Source of the DNA: CAYXZR01 sp964470025
Lineage (GTDB): Bacteria; Patescibacteriota; Patescibacteriia; Buchananbacterales; UBA6539
Length of the DNA stretch: 64,000 nucleotides
Direction of reading: 5' to 3'
Assembly: GCA_964470025.1 (NCBI GenBank)
Contig: CAYXZR010000002.1
Coordinates: forward strand, 8,603-72,602
Each line of letters begins with the position of its first letter. The stretch's first letter is position 1. The notes beneath the pieces are model-generated. The model saw only the letters and a list, made by a program, of their open reading frames with translations. It was not told the DNA's origin and searched no databases. Shown here in pieces: positions 16,492-25,723 of the stretch. A program made the position numbers and the translations under genes.

Positions 16492-19114
16492 TTAGAAGAG
16501 TCCCCAAATATCACCAACTGAAGCGTTGGGAATACGTTCGAATCGTGCCACGACGTGACGGTTGACGCTCATGGTCAACGATTCATGTGGGTTACTTCCA
16601 GAAAGGTCTCGTTGCCAGCCAACGAATCTCCAACCATCAGCAGGGACTGCTTCAAGGTTGATGACTTGGCTTGCGACGTATTGGCCTCCAGGTGGGTTGA
16701 CGCGCACGATCCCCTGACCTTCAACATCGACTTTGAGACGATGCTGGTAAGTCGAAGGCATGCAGACGTGACCCACATAGCGCCAGTTTTCCATTTCACC
16801 ATTCTGGTTGGGATTCCAGACAAAGAGTGAACGAGATGTGTCCTGGTGCGTCAAGTTCGCATAGCGGACAGTAACGGTATACTCTCCAGCATAAGGAACA
16901 TTGATAAACGCCCAGATACCACGACCAAGGTCAATTGCATCTTCGTCGTTCAGATACCCGGAACCAGAGAAACCATGGAGTTCGGGATGATTTCCGATGC
17001 CCATGCCAAGCCAGCTGGTTTCATCGGGATTCTCTGCCTCGACCCTGACAACCACATGATCATCGGAAGTAGAGCCAGAGTTGGCGATGATATCTGCCGC
17101 ATCAATGACAGCGTCATGATTCGAGTCAACCGGAGTCACCTGAGTGGTTCGTCCAAGAAGTCGATCAATGACAGCATCTTTATTCGCCAGATCAGCACGC
17201 GGTAGAACCGACCTTACCTCGATATAATCAAGGAAGTACGGAACCGGTGCGTCACCAGCTTGAAGCGTCAGGTCCATCACATTGGCACCAGACTGAAGGT
17301 GAACAGTATATGTCTGACATCCAGAAGATCCAGCATCACATGGGACTTCCCACGGAGCAGGAGCACTCTTGGTTGTCTGTGCTGCAATGAACTTTTGCTC
17401 TTCTGAGAAGAAAAGCTCGAGATCACTAACAGTGATGTCAGAACTCATCGTCACGAGTGTCGAAAGCCGATCAAAGCCTTTATCAGACATCGATGGCAAC
17501 ACTCGCTCAAATGAATCCATGAAGGCTGTGAACGCAGCTTCGTTTTCCGGATCAAGCTTCAGAGTAGCCAGTGCGACTGCCTGCTTCTGCAACTCCGCTG
17601 AGTACAGCTGAGCAGCCGTTGCCTTTGCCGAAGGCTCAGGCAAGCATGCAGTGCGTGATGACTGCCAGAAGGTGAACGGATTGAAGGTTGCTGTAATTGC
17701 AGTCGGCTCAGTGATAACAAGGGTCAAGGGATTACCAAGACCCTCTCCATCCTGCGACCAACCAGTAAAGTAGTTATCTTCAGCTGGGGTGGCATGCAGA
17801 GAAATCTCTGAACCATGCTGCACATTAGTCGTAAACGACTGGTTAAAGACAGTGCCAGGAGGCGTCATCGTAACCGACCCATTACCAACGATCGTAACCG
17901 TCAGCAGATAAGTGATCGGTTCGAAATGTGCCACCACGTTCTTGTCACCATTCATGATGATCGTCTGGGGATTGGTCGTCCCCGTCAGATCTCCCGAGAA
18001 TCCCGTGAAGCGAGAACCGGTAGCAGCCGTAGCACGAACAGTGACATTGCTGCCCTCTTCGTACTGACCAGTTGCCGGGGTGATCGTTCCGTTGCCGTTC
18101 ACACTCGTGGTGAGCGTGTACATCGTCGGAGGGATTTCCGTGAACNNNNNNNNNNNNNNNNNNNNNNNNNNNNNNNNNNNNNNNNNNNNNNNNNNNNNNN
18201 NNNNNNNNNNNNNNNNNNNNNNNNNNNNNNNNNNNNNNNNNNNNNTCCACCACCACTGTTGCCCCGGTGTAGGAGGCAGTGGCGGCAAAGCCGGTGGGGG
18301 CAAATGTCCCACTCGTGTAATCAACCGGAAAACCAGAGTTCTGGCTCAGTCCGGTAAACGAAATACGAGCAAGACTTCCCGAGTGAGTACCAGCCGGACC
18401 GCGAAGCGTAAAGGACAGTTGTCCGTTGCTTGCAGTCCAGTTCACCACTGACAAATTGCTCAGTGGCGTCACATCGTCAATGCGAATCGCCGAGTGGTTG
18501 TAGCTCAACACAAGGTTGGCATCCGACCAGTTGGCAATCGTGTTCGACTGAGTGACATCCAGCGTACCGACGTTGCCCGTGTCAATTGTCACAGACGACG
18601 GAGTAAGGCCAAAGCCAAGAGCAGGACACGTGGTTTGAGTCACCGGAGCGGTCAACGTGTTATTGCTCTCGTTGGTTTCAGCCAGCACACCGTTGGGCAG
18701 GCCGACTTTGAAGTCAACCTTGGCGCCCACGTGACATTTATCACTGGACCAGTCAAACGACGACGAGTTAAAAACAATCGTCAGCGACTCGCCAGGGGCA
18801 AGATCAGTGCCTTCAAGAATCAGGTCTTTACCGCCAGCTGCGAAAAATCCGGCGTTGCCGAACTCAACCCAGTGAGGCACCTGCAAGCGAGAAAACTGGA
18901 TGAAGACTCCGTCTTCACCGGGAAGTTCCGACCCATCAAGGTCAGCAGTTTCATCACCCACGTTCTTAATCGTGCAGGTGATTTCTTCGGTAGCCTTGTT
19001 AAGACTCAAGGACGTGATCGTGAGATCAGGTCCGGACTGTGCACCAGCCTGGGCCATGGAAGCGATCAGGCTGAAAAGCACAAACAACGTGGAAAGGTAG
19101 CTCTTCATATTCAT
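16492..19114 (-). CDS. Secreted multi-module surface protein (CARDB, cohesin-like, B-repeats, CBM6-like), 100-N gap
   Basis: Starts with a signal peptide (MNMKSYLSTLFVLFSLIASMAQA) behind a strong AAGGAGGAG site. Modules in order: a CARDB/APHP-like domain (PDLTITSLSLNK…LPNGVLAETNESNNT); a cohesin-like domain (NIANWSDANLVLSYNHSAI-type sequence); the gap; two InlB B-repeat/Flg_new-like repeats (…GNGTITP…GSRFTGFSGDL; …GNGSVTMTP…NYFTGWSQDG); a helical stretch; a dockerin-like Ca loop (DSNHDAVIDAADI); a CBM6/35-like domain (VEAENPDETS…YAGEYTVTVRYANL); and a third B-repeat. The two halves are in different frames around the N's and are joined only if the true gap is a multiple of 3. Base use is clearly GC-richer than neighbours. 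Likely adhesion or glycan binding. Confidence 0.82.
18146..18245. other. Assembly gap (100 N) inside the surface protein gene
   Basis: Placeholder N run between the cohesin-like domain and the first complete B-repeat. The coding frames on either side require a true length divisible by 3, which 100 is not. Missing sequence probably includes another B-repeat or linker. Confidence 0.85.
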
Positions 19115-19197
19115 GGGTTGCTCCTCCTTAGAAGCAAAAAGTGTGGTTCAGTGGTTCAGGGGTAAAGGGTTCAGTGTTCAACGGGATCGGGTAGATT

Positions 19198-19518
19198 CTA
19201 CGGAGGGCCACGTAACTGCTGGGCAGTCACGCTGTAACTCCAGGTGGAGTTGTGAAACTCTTCTTGTAGCCAAAGTAAAAACGTGGCCAAAGAAGTAATC
19301 TCTAAACTCGATGAAAAGATAAAAGGCACAACGTACGTGACGTTATGCAGTTCTATCACGGTGTTCTTATGCATGAGCGTTGCAACGCGCAACACTTGTT
19401 CGTACTCTTGTTTCTGAGCTCCCACCAATATAGCGATGTGAGCAAGATTCAAGAATAAAAACGAGGCGACCAGCACCACAAGCACGATAGGCTTGGATGC
19501 CATTGATTTTCCTCTCAT
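19198..19518 (-). CDS. Hypothetical membrane protein, 106 aa
   Basis: Unrecognised. From the ATG at 19518 (AAGGA 7 nt upstream) it begins MRGKSMASKPIVLVVLVASF, giving a signal-anchor helix to about residue 31, then a short charged stretch and a second moderately hydrophobic region around residues 60-80. It lies 83 bases upstream of the large surface protein on the same strand, between a TTGACA promoter and that gene, so it is probably co-expressed and may help its export or anchoring. The open frame extends upstream to 19572 without support. Confidence 0.55.
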   Translation of the reverse strand: MRGKSMASKPIVLVVLVASFLFLNLAHIAILVGAQKQEYEQVLRVATLMHKNTVIELHNVTYVVPFIFSSSLEITSLATFLLWLQEEFHNSTWSYSVTAQQLRGPP

Positions 19519-19596
19519 GAGGATATCCTTTCTGTGTAGGTTTCGTGTTTTCAAGGTTCTCAACTCAGCCAAAAAATAGGGTTGAGTTGGCTAATA

Positions 19597-19625
19597 AACC
19601 TACCATTTTTTTACAATTTTGTCAA
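19597..19625 (-). promoter_or_regulatory. Promoter of the surface protein operon
   Basis: Minus strand -35 TTGACA, 17-bp spacer, -10 TAGGTT. The leader contains an imperfect inverted repeat (CAACTCA/TGAGTTG, about 19561-19590). Confidence 0.55.
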
Positions 19626-19708
19626 CCCCTTCTATTAATCAATTTTTTATACCTACTTTTTAATCAATTAAACCTCTAAAATGGACAAACAATACTATTC
19701 ACAATCAC

Positions 19709-19737
19709 TTGACAATTTAACTAAAAAATGCTAATTT
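19709..19737 (+). promoter_or_regulatory. Promoter of the sortase-fusion gene
   Basis: -35 TTGACA, 17-bp spacer, -10 TAATTT, inside the palindrome TGCTAATTTAGCA (19729-19741), which could be an operator. A short ATCGT/ACGAT hairpin with seven T follows directly (19743-19763). Leader about 60 nt. The rest of 19573-19803 is AT-rich with no gene seen. Confidence 0.65.
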
Positions 19738-19803
19738 AGCATATCGTGTCAAACGATTTTTTTACTCTATTTTATAAAAATTTGTATAAATTAAGCGCAA
19801 AAT

Positions 19804-21940
19804 ATGGTGCAAAACAAACGAAAAAACCTTAAGAAAAGCATTGCAATTGTAGCCATGATTGCGATCAATTTCACCTATTCATTTGCCTTTCATACAATCT
19901 CAGGAAATGTAAGTACTATTGCTACCTACTCTCATGAGGTGGTACATGCTCAAACAGTAAATGAGTGTGGAAACGGTGTGATTGAATCTGGCGAACAATG
20001 NNNNNNNNNNNNNNNNNNNNNNNNNNNNNNNNNNNNNNNNNNNNNNNNNNNNNNNNNNNNNNNNNNNNNNNNNNNNNNNNNNNNNNNNNNNNNNNNNNNN
20101 TGATGACGGTAACACCGACAATGGTGATGGCTGTTCTTCAACATGTCAGAATGAATCATCAGGCCCAGCATGTGGAAACGGTGTGATTGAATCTGGCGAA
20201 CAATGTGATGACGGTAACACCGACAATGGTGATGGCTGTTCTTCAACATGTCAGAATGAAGGCGGAGGCGGAGGCTTCTGTGGTGACGGCGTAAAATCTC
20301 CAACTGAAGAATGTGATGATGGAAACAATGTAGATGGCGACGGATGTTCTGCTGCATGTTTTAAAGAAGGTGGCGGTGGAACTGGCTTCTGTGGTGACGG
20401 CGTAAAATCAGCAGTTGAACAATGTGATGATGGAAACAATGTAGATGGCGACGGATGTTCTGCTGCATGTTTTCTAGAATACTTCTGTGGTGACGGTACC
20501 ATCGATCAAGGTGAACAATGTGATGACGGTAACACCACAAGCGGTGATGGATGTTCTGCAAGCTGTCAAAATGAAGGTGGCGGTGGAGGTGGCCCACGAT
20601 GTGGCGACAACATCCTTCATGCAACCGAACAATGTGATGACGGTAACACCACAAGCGGTGACGGATGTTCTGCAAGCTGTGTAATCGAAGGAGGATCATC
20701 TGGCTCTCCAACACTTACTATCGATAAAACAACTGCGCTACCATTTACCAACCCAGGAGAAATTGTCGAATATACTATCACCTACTCTAACATCGGAGAT
20801 ATTACCGCGTTTGATGTAGTAGTTGCTGACTCGCCAGCTATTGGCTTTACCTTTGCTAGCAACGGTGCGGCAAGTAATAGTTGGGACATCGGCGATCTGC
20901 TTCCTGGAGAAACAGAAACTATCACTTACGAAATCGCTGTAGGTGAAGACGTAATCGAAGGATTCTATGATAACACTGCGCTAATCACCGCGACTAACCA
21001 TGGCGTAGTATATGCAAGCGCTACTATTGAAGTAAGAATTCCTGAAGTACTAGGTGATGACTATGAAGAGCTTCCTGAAACAGGCGGATTTTTCGAAGAC
21101 CTAGTAGTTGGAATTATCAATAACATTGTAAATTTCACCAACAGCATTACTCCTGCTGCAAAAGCAGAAGAACCAAGTGGTAATCCAAATCTTACTATCA
21201 CCAAACAAATGCCAAATTTCCTAAACGCAACTGGTGAAGTATTTGAAAGTGTTATCATCATTGAAAATACTGGCACTGGATCAGCGTATGATGTAGTAGT
21301 AGTTGATACACCTGCAACTGGATTTACCTTTACTGAAAACAACGCACCAAGTAATAGCTGGGAAATTGCAGAAATTAAAGCAGGTCAAAAATATGTAATT
21401 ACTGCAGAAATGATTGCAAATACAAAAACAGCAGGTGGCTACAACAGCACTACACTTGTTTCTGCAACAAACAACAAGCTTGTTTCTGCAACATCAAAAT
21501 CTTCTCTACGTGCTACACAACCATCAAACGATGGGATTAGCAATCGACTGATTATTCCAAAAATTAACGTTGATATGCCGATCGTATCCGGTGAAAATGG
21601 AACCATCGCACTACTTAAGGGTGCATGGCACATGCCAGGAACCGGCACGCCAAACAAAGGCAATGTAGTACTTGCTGGTCACCGATTTCTTCGTGGCCCA
21701 GAGTCAGCTAACACTCTCTATCGACTAGACGAAATGCAGGTTGGCGATACATTTACTGCTTACTGGGAAACAACCAAGACAGAATATCAAATCACCGAAA
21801 TCAAGGTTGTAGATCCAGATGAGCTAGAGATTCTCAGTAAAACTGATCACAATCAAGTAACTCTATTTACCTGCACTCCGCTCTACTCTACTGCTCAACG
21901 ACTCGTAGTAATTGCCCACCCAGTTGTTCAAGAAGCCTAA
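19804..21940 (+). CDS. Cysteine-repeat / DUF11 / LPETGG / DUF11 / class D-E-like sortase fusion, 100-N gap
   Basis: A secreted protein of more than 670 residues. An N-terminal signal-anchor (KSIAIVAMIAINFTYSFAF) is followed by at least six myxococcal-type cysteine repeats of about 30 residues (pattern CGNG…EQCDDGN…GDGCSxxC), a DUF11-like beta domain (GEIVEYTITYSNIGD…), an LPETGG motif at 21071-21088 with a weakly hydrophobic tail, a second DUF11-like domain, and a C-terminal sortase. Catalytic His (AGHR, codon 21680), Cys (TLFTCTP, codon 21872) and Arg (QRLVV, codon 21899) are all present. The enzyme and an apparent substrate motif share one chain. N's occupy 20001-20100. A terminator follows. 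Confidence 0.88.
19966..20690 (+). repeat. Tandem cysteine-repeat coding array spanning a 100-N gap
   Basis: Six visible repeat copies. The first two are identical at DNA level: 19966-20000 equals 20171-20205 over 35 bp. The bases flanking the N run join perfectly (…GAACAATG | TGATGACG…), reproducing the sequence at 20198-20213. The missing stretch should therefore be zero or a whole number of 105-bp units. Confidence 0.85.
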
Positions 21941-21945
21941 CCACA

Positions 21946-21968
21946 AACCCCGCCACAAGCGGGGTTTT
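21946..21968 (+). terminator. Terminator after the sortase-fusion gene
   Basis: Stem AACCCCGC / GCGGGGTT with a CACAA loop followed by TT, only five bases after the TAA stop. Confidence 0.85.
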
Positions 21969-21971
21969 GGC

Positions 21972-22000
21972 TTGACAAAATCGCCAACGACTGCTAATAT
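21972..22000 (+). promoter_or_regulatory. Upstream promoter of the rpsF leader
   Basis: -35 TTGACA, 17-bp spacer, -10 TAATAT; predicted start near 22007. Confidence 0.75.
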
Positions 22001-22006
22001 CGCAAT

Positions 22007-22142
22007 ACAATCAATCAACTTTCCCGGTCCATATATTATGGACACTACCTTATCCAACCAACTACTAGAGATAAGGAAAGATCGACATTAGAGCCATATC
22101 GGCTTTAATAGCTATATAACCGGGAATTTCCCCGGTTGTTTT
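22007..22142 (+). promoter_or_regulatory. Attenuator-like leader RNA of rpsF-ssb-rpsR-efp
   Basis: About 135 nt with several helices: GTCCAT/ATGGAC (22027-22043), CCTTATC/GATAAGG (22048-22076), AGCC/GGCT (22092-22104) and a terminator AACCGGG/CCCGGTT with GTTTT (22118-22142). The early sequence TTCCCGGT (22021-22028) can pair instead with ACCGGGAA (22119-22126), the left arm of the terminator, so the two states exclude each other. Position before rpsF suggests S6/S18 autoregulation, known in other bacteria, but the ligand is inference. Confidence 0.65.
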
Positions 22143-22151
22143 ATTAATTAA

Positions 22152-22160
22152 TGTTACAAT
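22152..22160 (+). promoter_or_regulatory. Second promoter directly before rpsF
   Basis: Extended -10 TGT-TACAAT, 12 nt before the ATG at 22173; downstream of the leader terminator, so it would bypass attenuation. Confidence 0.5.
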
Positions 22161-22172
22161 GTAACCAAAAGC

Positions 22173-22667
22173 ATGAATCATTACGAAATTCTATACCTAA
22201 TCTCAGGTGCAGTAACCGAAGATGAGCTTACACCAATTAAGCAAAAGGTAAGCGACATCATCTCAAAAAGTGGCGGCTCAATCTCATACGAAGGCAGCCT
22301 CGGTAAGCGAAAACTCGCATACCGCATCGAAGACATTCGACATGGATACTATCTCCTATTCGAATTCGATGCAGAGCCACGAGCAATCATGGCAATCGAT
22401 CGAGAGTTGCGACTTGATCCAGAAGTAGTACGACACTTGATCACCAAGCGAAAACCTACTACTGCTCAATCACTACTTAAGACAGCTGACGAAAAAGAGT
22501 CAGAAGAAGAAGTAAAAGAACCAAAGAAAGAAGAAGCAACACCAACGCCTTCAACCACCAAAGAAGAGCCAAAAAAAGAAGAGAAAAAAGAATCAAAAGA
22601 CGATAAGGCAAACCTCGACAACCTAGACGAAAAACTGGATGAAATTCTAAAAGGTGACATTCTATAA
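22173..22667 (+). CDS. rpsF: Ribosomal protein S6 with acidic/lysine-rich C-terminal tail
   Basis: The first ~95 residues are a standard S6 ferredoxin-like fold (MNHYEILYLISGAVTEDEL, GKRKLAYRIEDIRHGYYLLFEF, ELRLDPEVVRHLI). S6 binds S18 on the 30S platform. The remaining ~70 residues form a low-complexity Glu/Lys/Pro tail (for example VKEPKKEEATPTPSTTKEEP) ending in a predicted helix NLDEKLDEILKGDIL. Tails of this length are unusual compared with E. coli S6, which has only a short glutamate tail. First gene of rpsF-ssb-rpsR-efp. Confidence 0.93.
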   Translation: MNHYEILYLISGAVTEDELTPIKQKVSDIISKSGGSISYEGSLGKRKLAYRIEDIRHGYYLLFEFDAEPRAIMAIDRELRLDPEVVRHLITKRKPTTAQSLLKTADEKESEEEVKEPKKEEATPTPSTTKEEPKKEEKKESKDDKANLDNLDEKLDEILKGDIL

Positions 22668-22700
22668 TAATTCATACGTCTAACATCTAAACGCAAATAT

Positions 22701-23129
22701 ATGAACCTCAACAAAGCAATGCTCATCGGCAACCTTACTCGTGATCCAGAATCACGAAGCACACCAAACGGACAAAACGTCACTAGCTTTGGTCTTGCTA
22801 CCAACCTCGTATGGACTGATCAAAGTGGACAAAAGCAGCAAAAAACAGAATTCCATAATATCGTCGCTTGGCGAAAATTAGCTGACATTTGTGCGCAATA
22901 CCTACGAAAAGGATCAAAAGTGTACATTGAAGGTCGACTACAAACTCGAGACTGGGAAGCTGAAGATGGTAGCAAACGATATCGAACAGAAATCGTTGCA
23001 GAAAACATGATCATGCTTGACTCTAAGTCAGATGGATCAGGAAACTTCTCACCATCACCATCTCAATCACAACCGAGTGCACCATCAAACCCAAATGATG
23101 AAATTAAAGTTGAGGATATTCCATTCTAA
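22701..23129 (+). CDS. ssb: Single-stranded DNA-binding protein
   Basis: OB-fold SSB of 142 residues: NKAMLIGNLTRDPESRSTPNG, FHNIVAWRKLADICAQYLRKGSKVYIEGRLQTRDWE. A Ser/Pro/Gln-rich linker leads to the acidic interaction tip ending VEDIPF, the conserved C-terminus that recruits DNA repair and replication partners. Sits in the classical rpsF-ssb-rpsR order. Confidence 0.95.
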   Translation: MNLNKAMLIGNLTRDPESRSTPNGQNVTSFGLATNLVWTDQSGQKQQKTEFHNIVAWRKLADICAQYLRKGSKVYIEGRLQTRDWEAEDGSKRYRTEIVAENMIMLDSKSDGSGNFSPSPSQSQPSAPSNPNDEIKVEDIPF

Positions 23130-23139
23130 CTAGAAAATT

Positions 23140-23385
23140 ATGAACAATAAACGAAACAACAATTCACCACTTGATAATCAAAAACAGAAACACTGTTACT
23201 TCAAGGCAAACAACATCAAGGAAATCGACTATAAAGATGTTGAACTACTCCGACGATTTACTTCATCATACGGAAAAATCGTTCCTCGAAAACGAAGTGG
23301 TGTTTCAGCAAAGTACCAACGAAAACTTGCTACTGCAATTAAGCGAGCACGTTTCATGGCACTACTTCCATACACCAAATCATAA
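23140..23385 (+). CDS. rpsR: Ribosomal protein S18
   Basis: An 81-residue S18: [53 protein letters not shown], the standard core with the basic C-terminal helix. The N-terminus carries a short Asn/Lys-rich extension. Partner of S6 in the 30S platform; same operon, 10 bases after ssb. Confidence 0.95.
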   Translation: MNNKRNNNSPLDNQKQKHCYFKANNIKEIDYKDVELLRRFTSSYGKIVPRKRSGVSAKYQRKLATAIKRARFMALLPYTKS

Positions 23386-23402
23386 AATAAAAACGTAACA
23401 CT

Positions 23403-23963
23403 ATGTTAGGTATCTCAGATATCAAGCAAGGCACAATCTGCCAAATCAATGGCGATCCATACGAAGTAATCAATACACAACACGTACAAATGGGCCGTGG
23501 TGGAGCGATTCTTCGACTCAAGCTACGAAACCTCACAAATGGTGCCGTACTTGATAAAACCCTAAAAGGCAACGACTCTCTCGATAGCGTTGATCTTGCA
23601 CGAAGTAAAGTAAGCTTCCTATACACTGACCAGCAAGGCTATCACTTCATGGATAGTGAAACCTACGAGCAAATTTCTTTCGACGATGAGCTTATTGGCG
23701 ATAAGAAAAACTACCTACTCGAAGGAATGGAAGTAACAATTCTTAAAGCAGATGACAAGCCAATCTCTGTACAACTTCCTACCAAAGTAGAGCTTAATGT
23801 AAGTGTAGCTCCTCCAGGAGTTAAAGGTGACTCAGCTCAAGGAAAAGTTACCAAAACAGTTGTAGTAGAAACCGGCGCTGAAATCGACACTCCTCTCTTT
23901 GTAAAAGAAGGTGACGTCATCAGAATCAATACCGAAACCGGCAAATATCTCGAACGAGCATAA
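23403..23963 (+). CDS. efp: Elongation factor P, arginine-tip type
   Basis: EF-P of 186 residues with three beta domains; it rescues ribosomes stalled at polyproline. N-terminal KOW-like domain GDPYEVINTQHVQMGRGGAILRLKLRNLTNG; the acceptor loop reads M-G-R-G-G-A where E. coli has P-G-K-G-Q-A, so the tip residue that is modified is Arg rather than Lys. Arg-type EF-Ps are known to be rhamnosylated by EarP; no earP is in the window. C-terminus VKEGDVIRINTETGKYLER is canonical. Last gene of the operon, followed by a terminator. Confidence 0.94.
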   Translation: MLGISDIKQGTICQINGDPYEVINTQHVQMGRGGAILRLKLRNLTNGAVLDKTLKGNDSLDSVDLARSKVSFLYTDQQGYHFMDSETYEQISFDDELIGDKKNYLLEGMEVTILKADDKPISVQLPTKVELNVSVAPPGVKGDSAQGKVTKTVVVETGAEIDTPLFVKEGDVIRINTETGKYLERA

Positions 23964-23978
23964 ATTATCAGCTCTCCA

Positions 23979-24004
23979 AACAACCCCGCAAGGGGTTGTT
24001 TTTA
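23979..24004 (+). terminator. Terminator of the rpsF-efp operon
   Basis: Nine-bp stem AACAACCCC / GGGGTTGTT with a GCAA tetraloop and a T-run. Confidence 0.93.
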
Positions 24005-24007
24005 TTT

Positions 24008-24037
24008 TTGACAAATATGGCTAAAGTAAGCTAAAGT
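24008..24037 (+). promoter_or_regulatory. Promoter of the 24095 gene
   Basis: -35 TTGACA, 18-bp spacer, -10 TAAAGT. The spacer and -10 contain a tandem 10-bp repeat GCTAAAGTAA (24021-24040), possibly a regulatory direct repeat. Confidence 0.65.
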
Positions 24038-24094
24038 AAGTATACGCTTACAAATCTCAAACGTAGGCACACGTTCATTCCAAGGAGACTCATC

Positions 24095-24526
24095 ATGCAA
24101 AAACCACGAAGAGTAAGTGAGTATGAGCAGCCAGATCAGGCAATCGCCGCCCTCAGCCGTGCAGGTATGCCACATGGCATCACTGCAGAAGTCGACTTCC
24201 GCGGCGTTCGAACTGACGGTAAGGGCAACATGTTCTTCTGCACCTGCACAGCCGTGGTGAAACACCTTGAAGGCACACCCGATCAGCAGCCTCTCTCGGA
24301 AGAAGTCACGCACAACCTCTCCCGCCGCCGTACCAAGCGTATGGGAGAACACCATCGAGTCAGCATCATTGGTGCTAATGTGCACACCAACGGCAGCACT
24401 GCTATCACATTCACTAAAGACACTCGCTTCATCGACGAAGATACCGAAGCAGAGCTCGACGTTACCCCCAATCTTTTCGACAAAATGCATGAAAGCGTCG
24501 AAGAGCTTGTCGGCGTCGGCAACTAA
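24095..24526 (+). CDS. Hypothetical protein, 143 aa, GC-richer than neighbours
   Basis: No family recognised. Soluble, charged, with a histidine-containing middle (TKRMGEHHRVSIIGANVH) and acidic C-terminus; two cysteines in FFCTCTAVV. AAGGAG lies 8 nt before the ATG, a TTGACA promoter is upstream and a strong terminator downstream, so it is an independent gene. Codon choice is GC-richer than efp and recA on either side, suggesting recent acquisition or a distinct expression class. The fold could be an HPF/RaiA-like beta-alpha pattern (VRTDGKGNMFFCTCTAVV), but this is weak. Confidence 0.65.
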   Translation: MQKPRRVSEYEQPDQAIAALSRAGMPHGITAEVDFRGVRTDGKGNMFFCTCTAVVKHLEGTPDQQPLSEEVTHNLSRRRTKRMGEHHRVSIIGANVHTNGSTAITFTKDTRFIDEDTEAELDVTPNLFDKMHESVEELVGVGN

Positions 24527-24540
24527 CTCTCCTTACACCC

Positions 24541-24563
24541 AAGGCACACTAGTGCCTTTTTTT
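24541..24563 (+). terminator. Terminator after the 24095 gene
   Basis: Stem AAGGCAC / GTGCCTT, ACTA loop, then five further T. Confidence 0.9.
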
Positions 24564-24568
24564 ATTAG

Positions 24569-24596
24569 TAAAAACCGACCCATCAGAGTCGGTTTT
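24569..24596 (-). terminator. Terminator after recA
   Basis: Stem AAAACCGAC / GTCGGTTTT with an 8-nt loop; the minus-strand U-run is five T. Follows the recA stop at 24619. Confidence 0.88.
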
Positions 24597-24618
24597 ATAA
24601 ATGGCAGTAAATAAAAAT

Positions 24619-25659
24619 TTACTTTTTAGTTTGATCTCCGTGCTTAAGCTCTTGCCAAACCTTCTTCTTAATCTCAGTAATCATTTTAGGATTTTCTTTC
24701 AAAAACGCCTTAGCATTTTCTCTACCAACTCCTAACTTTTCTTCTCCAAAAGAATACGTATTACCAGATTTTTCCACGATACCAACTTCGAGACCTACAT
24801 CAAGCACGTCACCTGAAATTGAAATCCCTTCATTATACATGATATCAAACTCACATGTCTGAAATGGAGGAGCAACTTTATTTTTGACAACCTTTGTCTT
24901 AACGCGGTTACCAATAATTTTCTCACCCATCTTAATTTGTGCGGCACGTCGAACTTCAATACGAACTGAGGAATAAAATTTCAACGCATTACCACCAGGT
25001 GTTGTTTCTGGATTCCCGAAAAACACACCAATCTTGTGACGAATTTGATTAATGAAAATAACTATCGTATGACTCTTGGAGACAATCGATGCCAGCTTAC
25101 GAAGCGCTTGACTCATAAGTCGAGCCTGCAAACCAACATGATGATCTCCCATATTACCTTCGATCTCTGCCTTTGGAGTAAGTGCTGCCACAGAGTCAAC
25201 AACAATCACATTAACTCCTCCAGATCGCACAAGAGTCTCAACAATCTCAAGTGCCTGCTCACCTGTATCAGGTTGTGAAATTAGCAGATCTTTAATATTT
25301 ACACCAATCTTTCGAGCATAGTCAGGATCAAGTGCGTGCTCAGCATCAACAAATGCTGCTACGCCCCCCTTTTTCTGCACCTCAGCCACAATATGCTGTG
25401 CCAAAGTAGTCTTACCAGATGATTCCGGACCGTAAATCTCAATAATACGTCCATATGGAACTCCACCGACACCAAGTGCAACGTCTAATGACAAACACCC
25501 AGTTGGCACTGATTCGACCTCCATCTTCTTGGCTTCGCCAAGCTTCATAATTGAGCCTTCACCAAACTTCTCCTTGATCTGATCGATTGCCTGCTGCGCT
25601 GCTGCAAAACGATCATTCCCCCCTGATGCGCTAGTTGATTTCTGATTACCTTTTGCCAT
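24619..25659 (-). CDS. recA: RecA recombinase
   Basis: A 346-residue RecA. Walker [17 protein letters not shown]-type region, Walker [16 protein letters not shown], and the L1/L2 loops ([38 protein letters not shown]). Note F-G-N-P-E-T in L2 instead of the common M-F-G-N-P-E. C-terminus is lysine-rich rather than acidic as in E. coli. Third gene after ftsK and the RodZ-like gene on the same strand. Confidence 0.97.
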   Translation of the reverse strand: MAKGNQKSTSASGGNDRFAAAQQAIDQIKEKFGEGSIMKLGEAKKMEVESVPTGCLSLDVALGVGGVPYGRIIEIYGPESSGKTTLAQHIVAEVQKKGGVAAFVDAEHALDPDYARKIGVNIKDLLISQPDTGEQALEIVETLVRSGGVNVIVVDSVAALTPKAEIEGNMGDHHVGLQARLMSQALRKLASIVSKSHTIVIFINQIRHKIGVFFGNPETTPGGNALKFYSSVRIEVRRAAQIKMGEKIIGNRVKTKVVKNKVAPPFQTCEFDIMYNEGISISGDVLDVGLEVGIVEKSGNTYSFGEEKLGVGRENAKAFLKENPKMITEIKKKVWQELKHGDQTKK

Positions 25660-25723
25660 AACAGAAATAAATTATGAATTAACTCAAGCAAATGGTTGCA
25701 CTCATGCAACAGCTTGCTTCAGT

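Noticed and set aside
19743..19763. Intrinsic terminator in the sortase-gene leader
   Set aside because: The hairpin begins at about the predicted transcription start and has only five base pairs, so it is unlikely to terminate that transcript.
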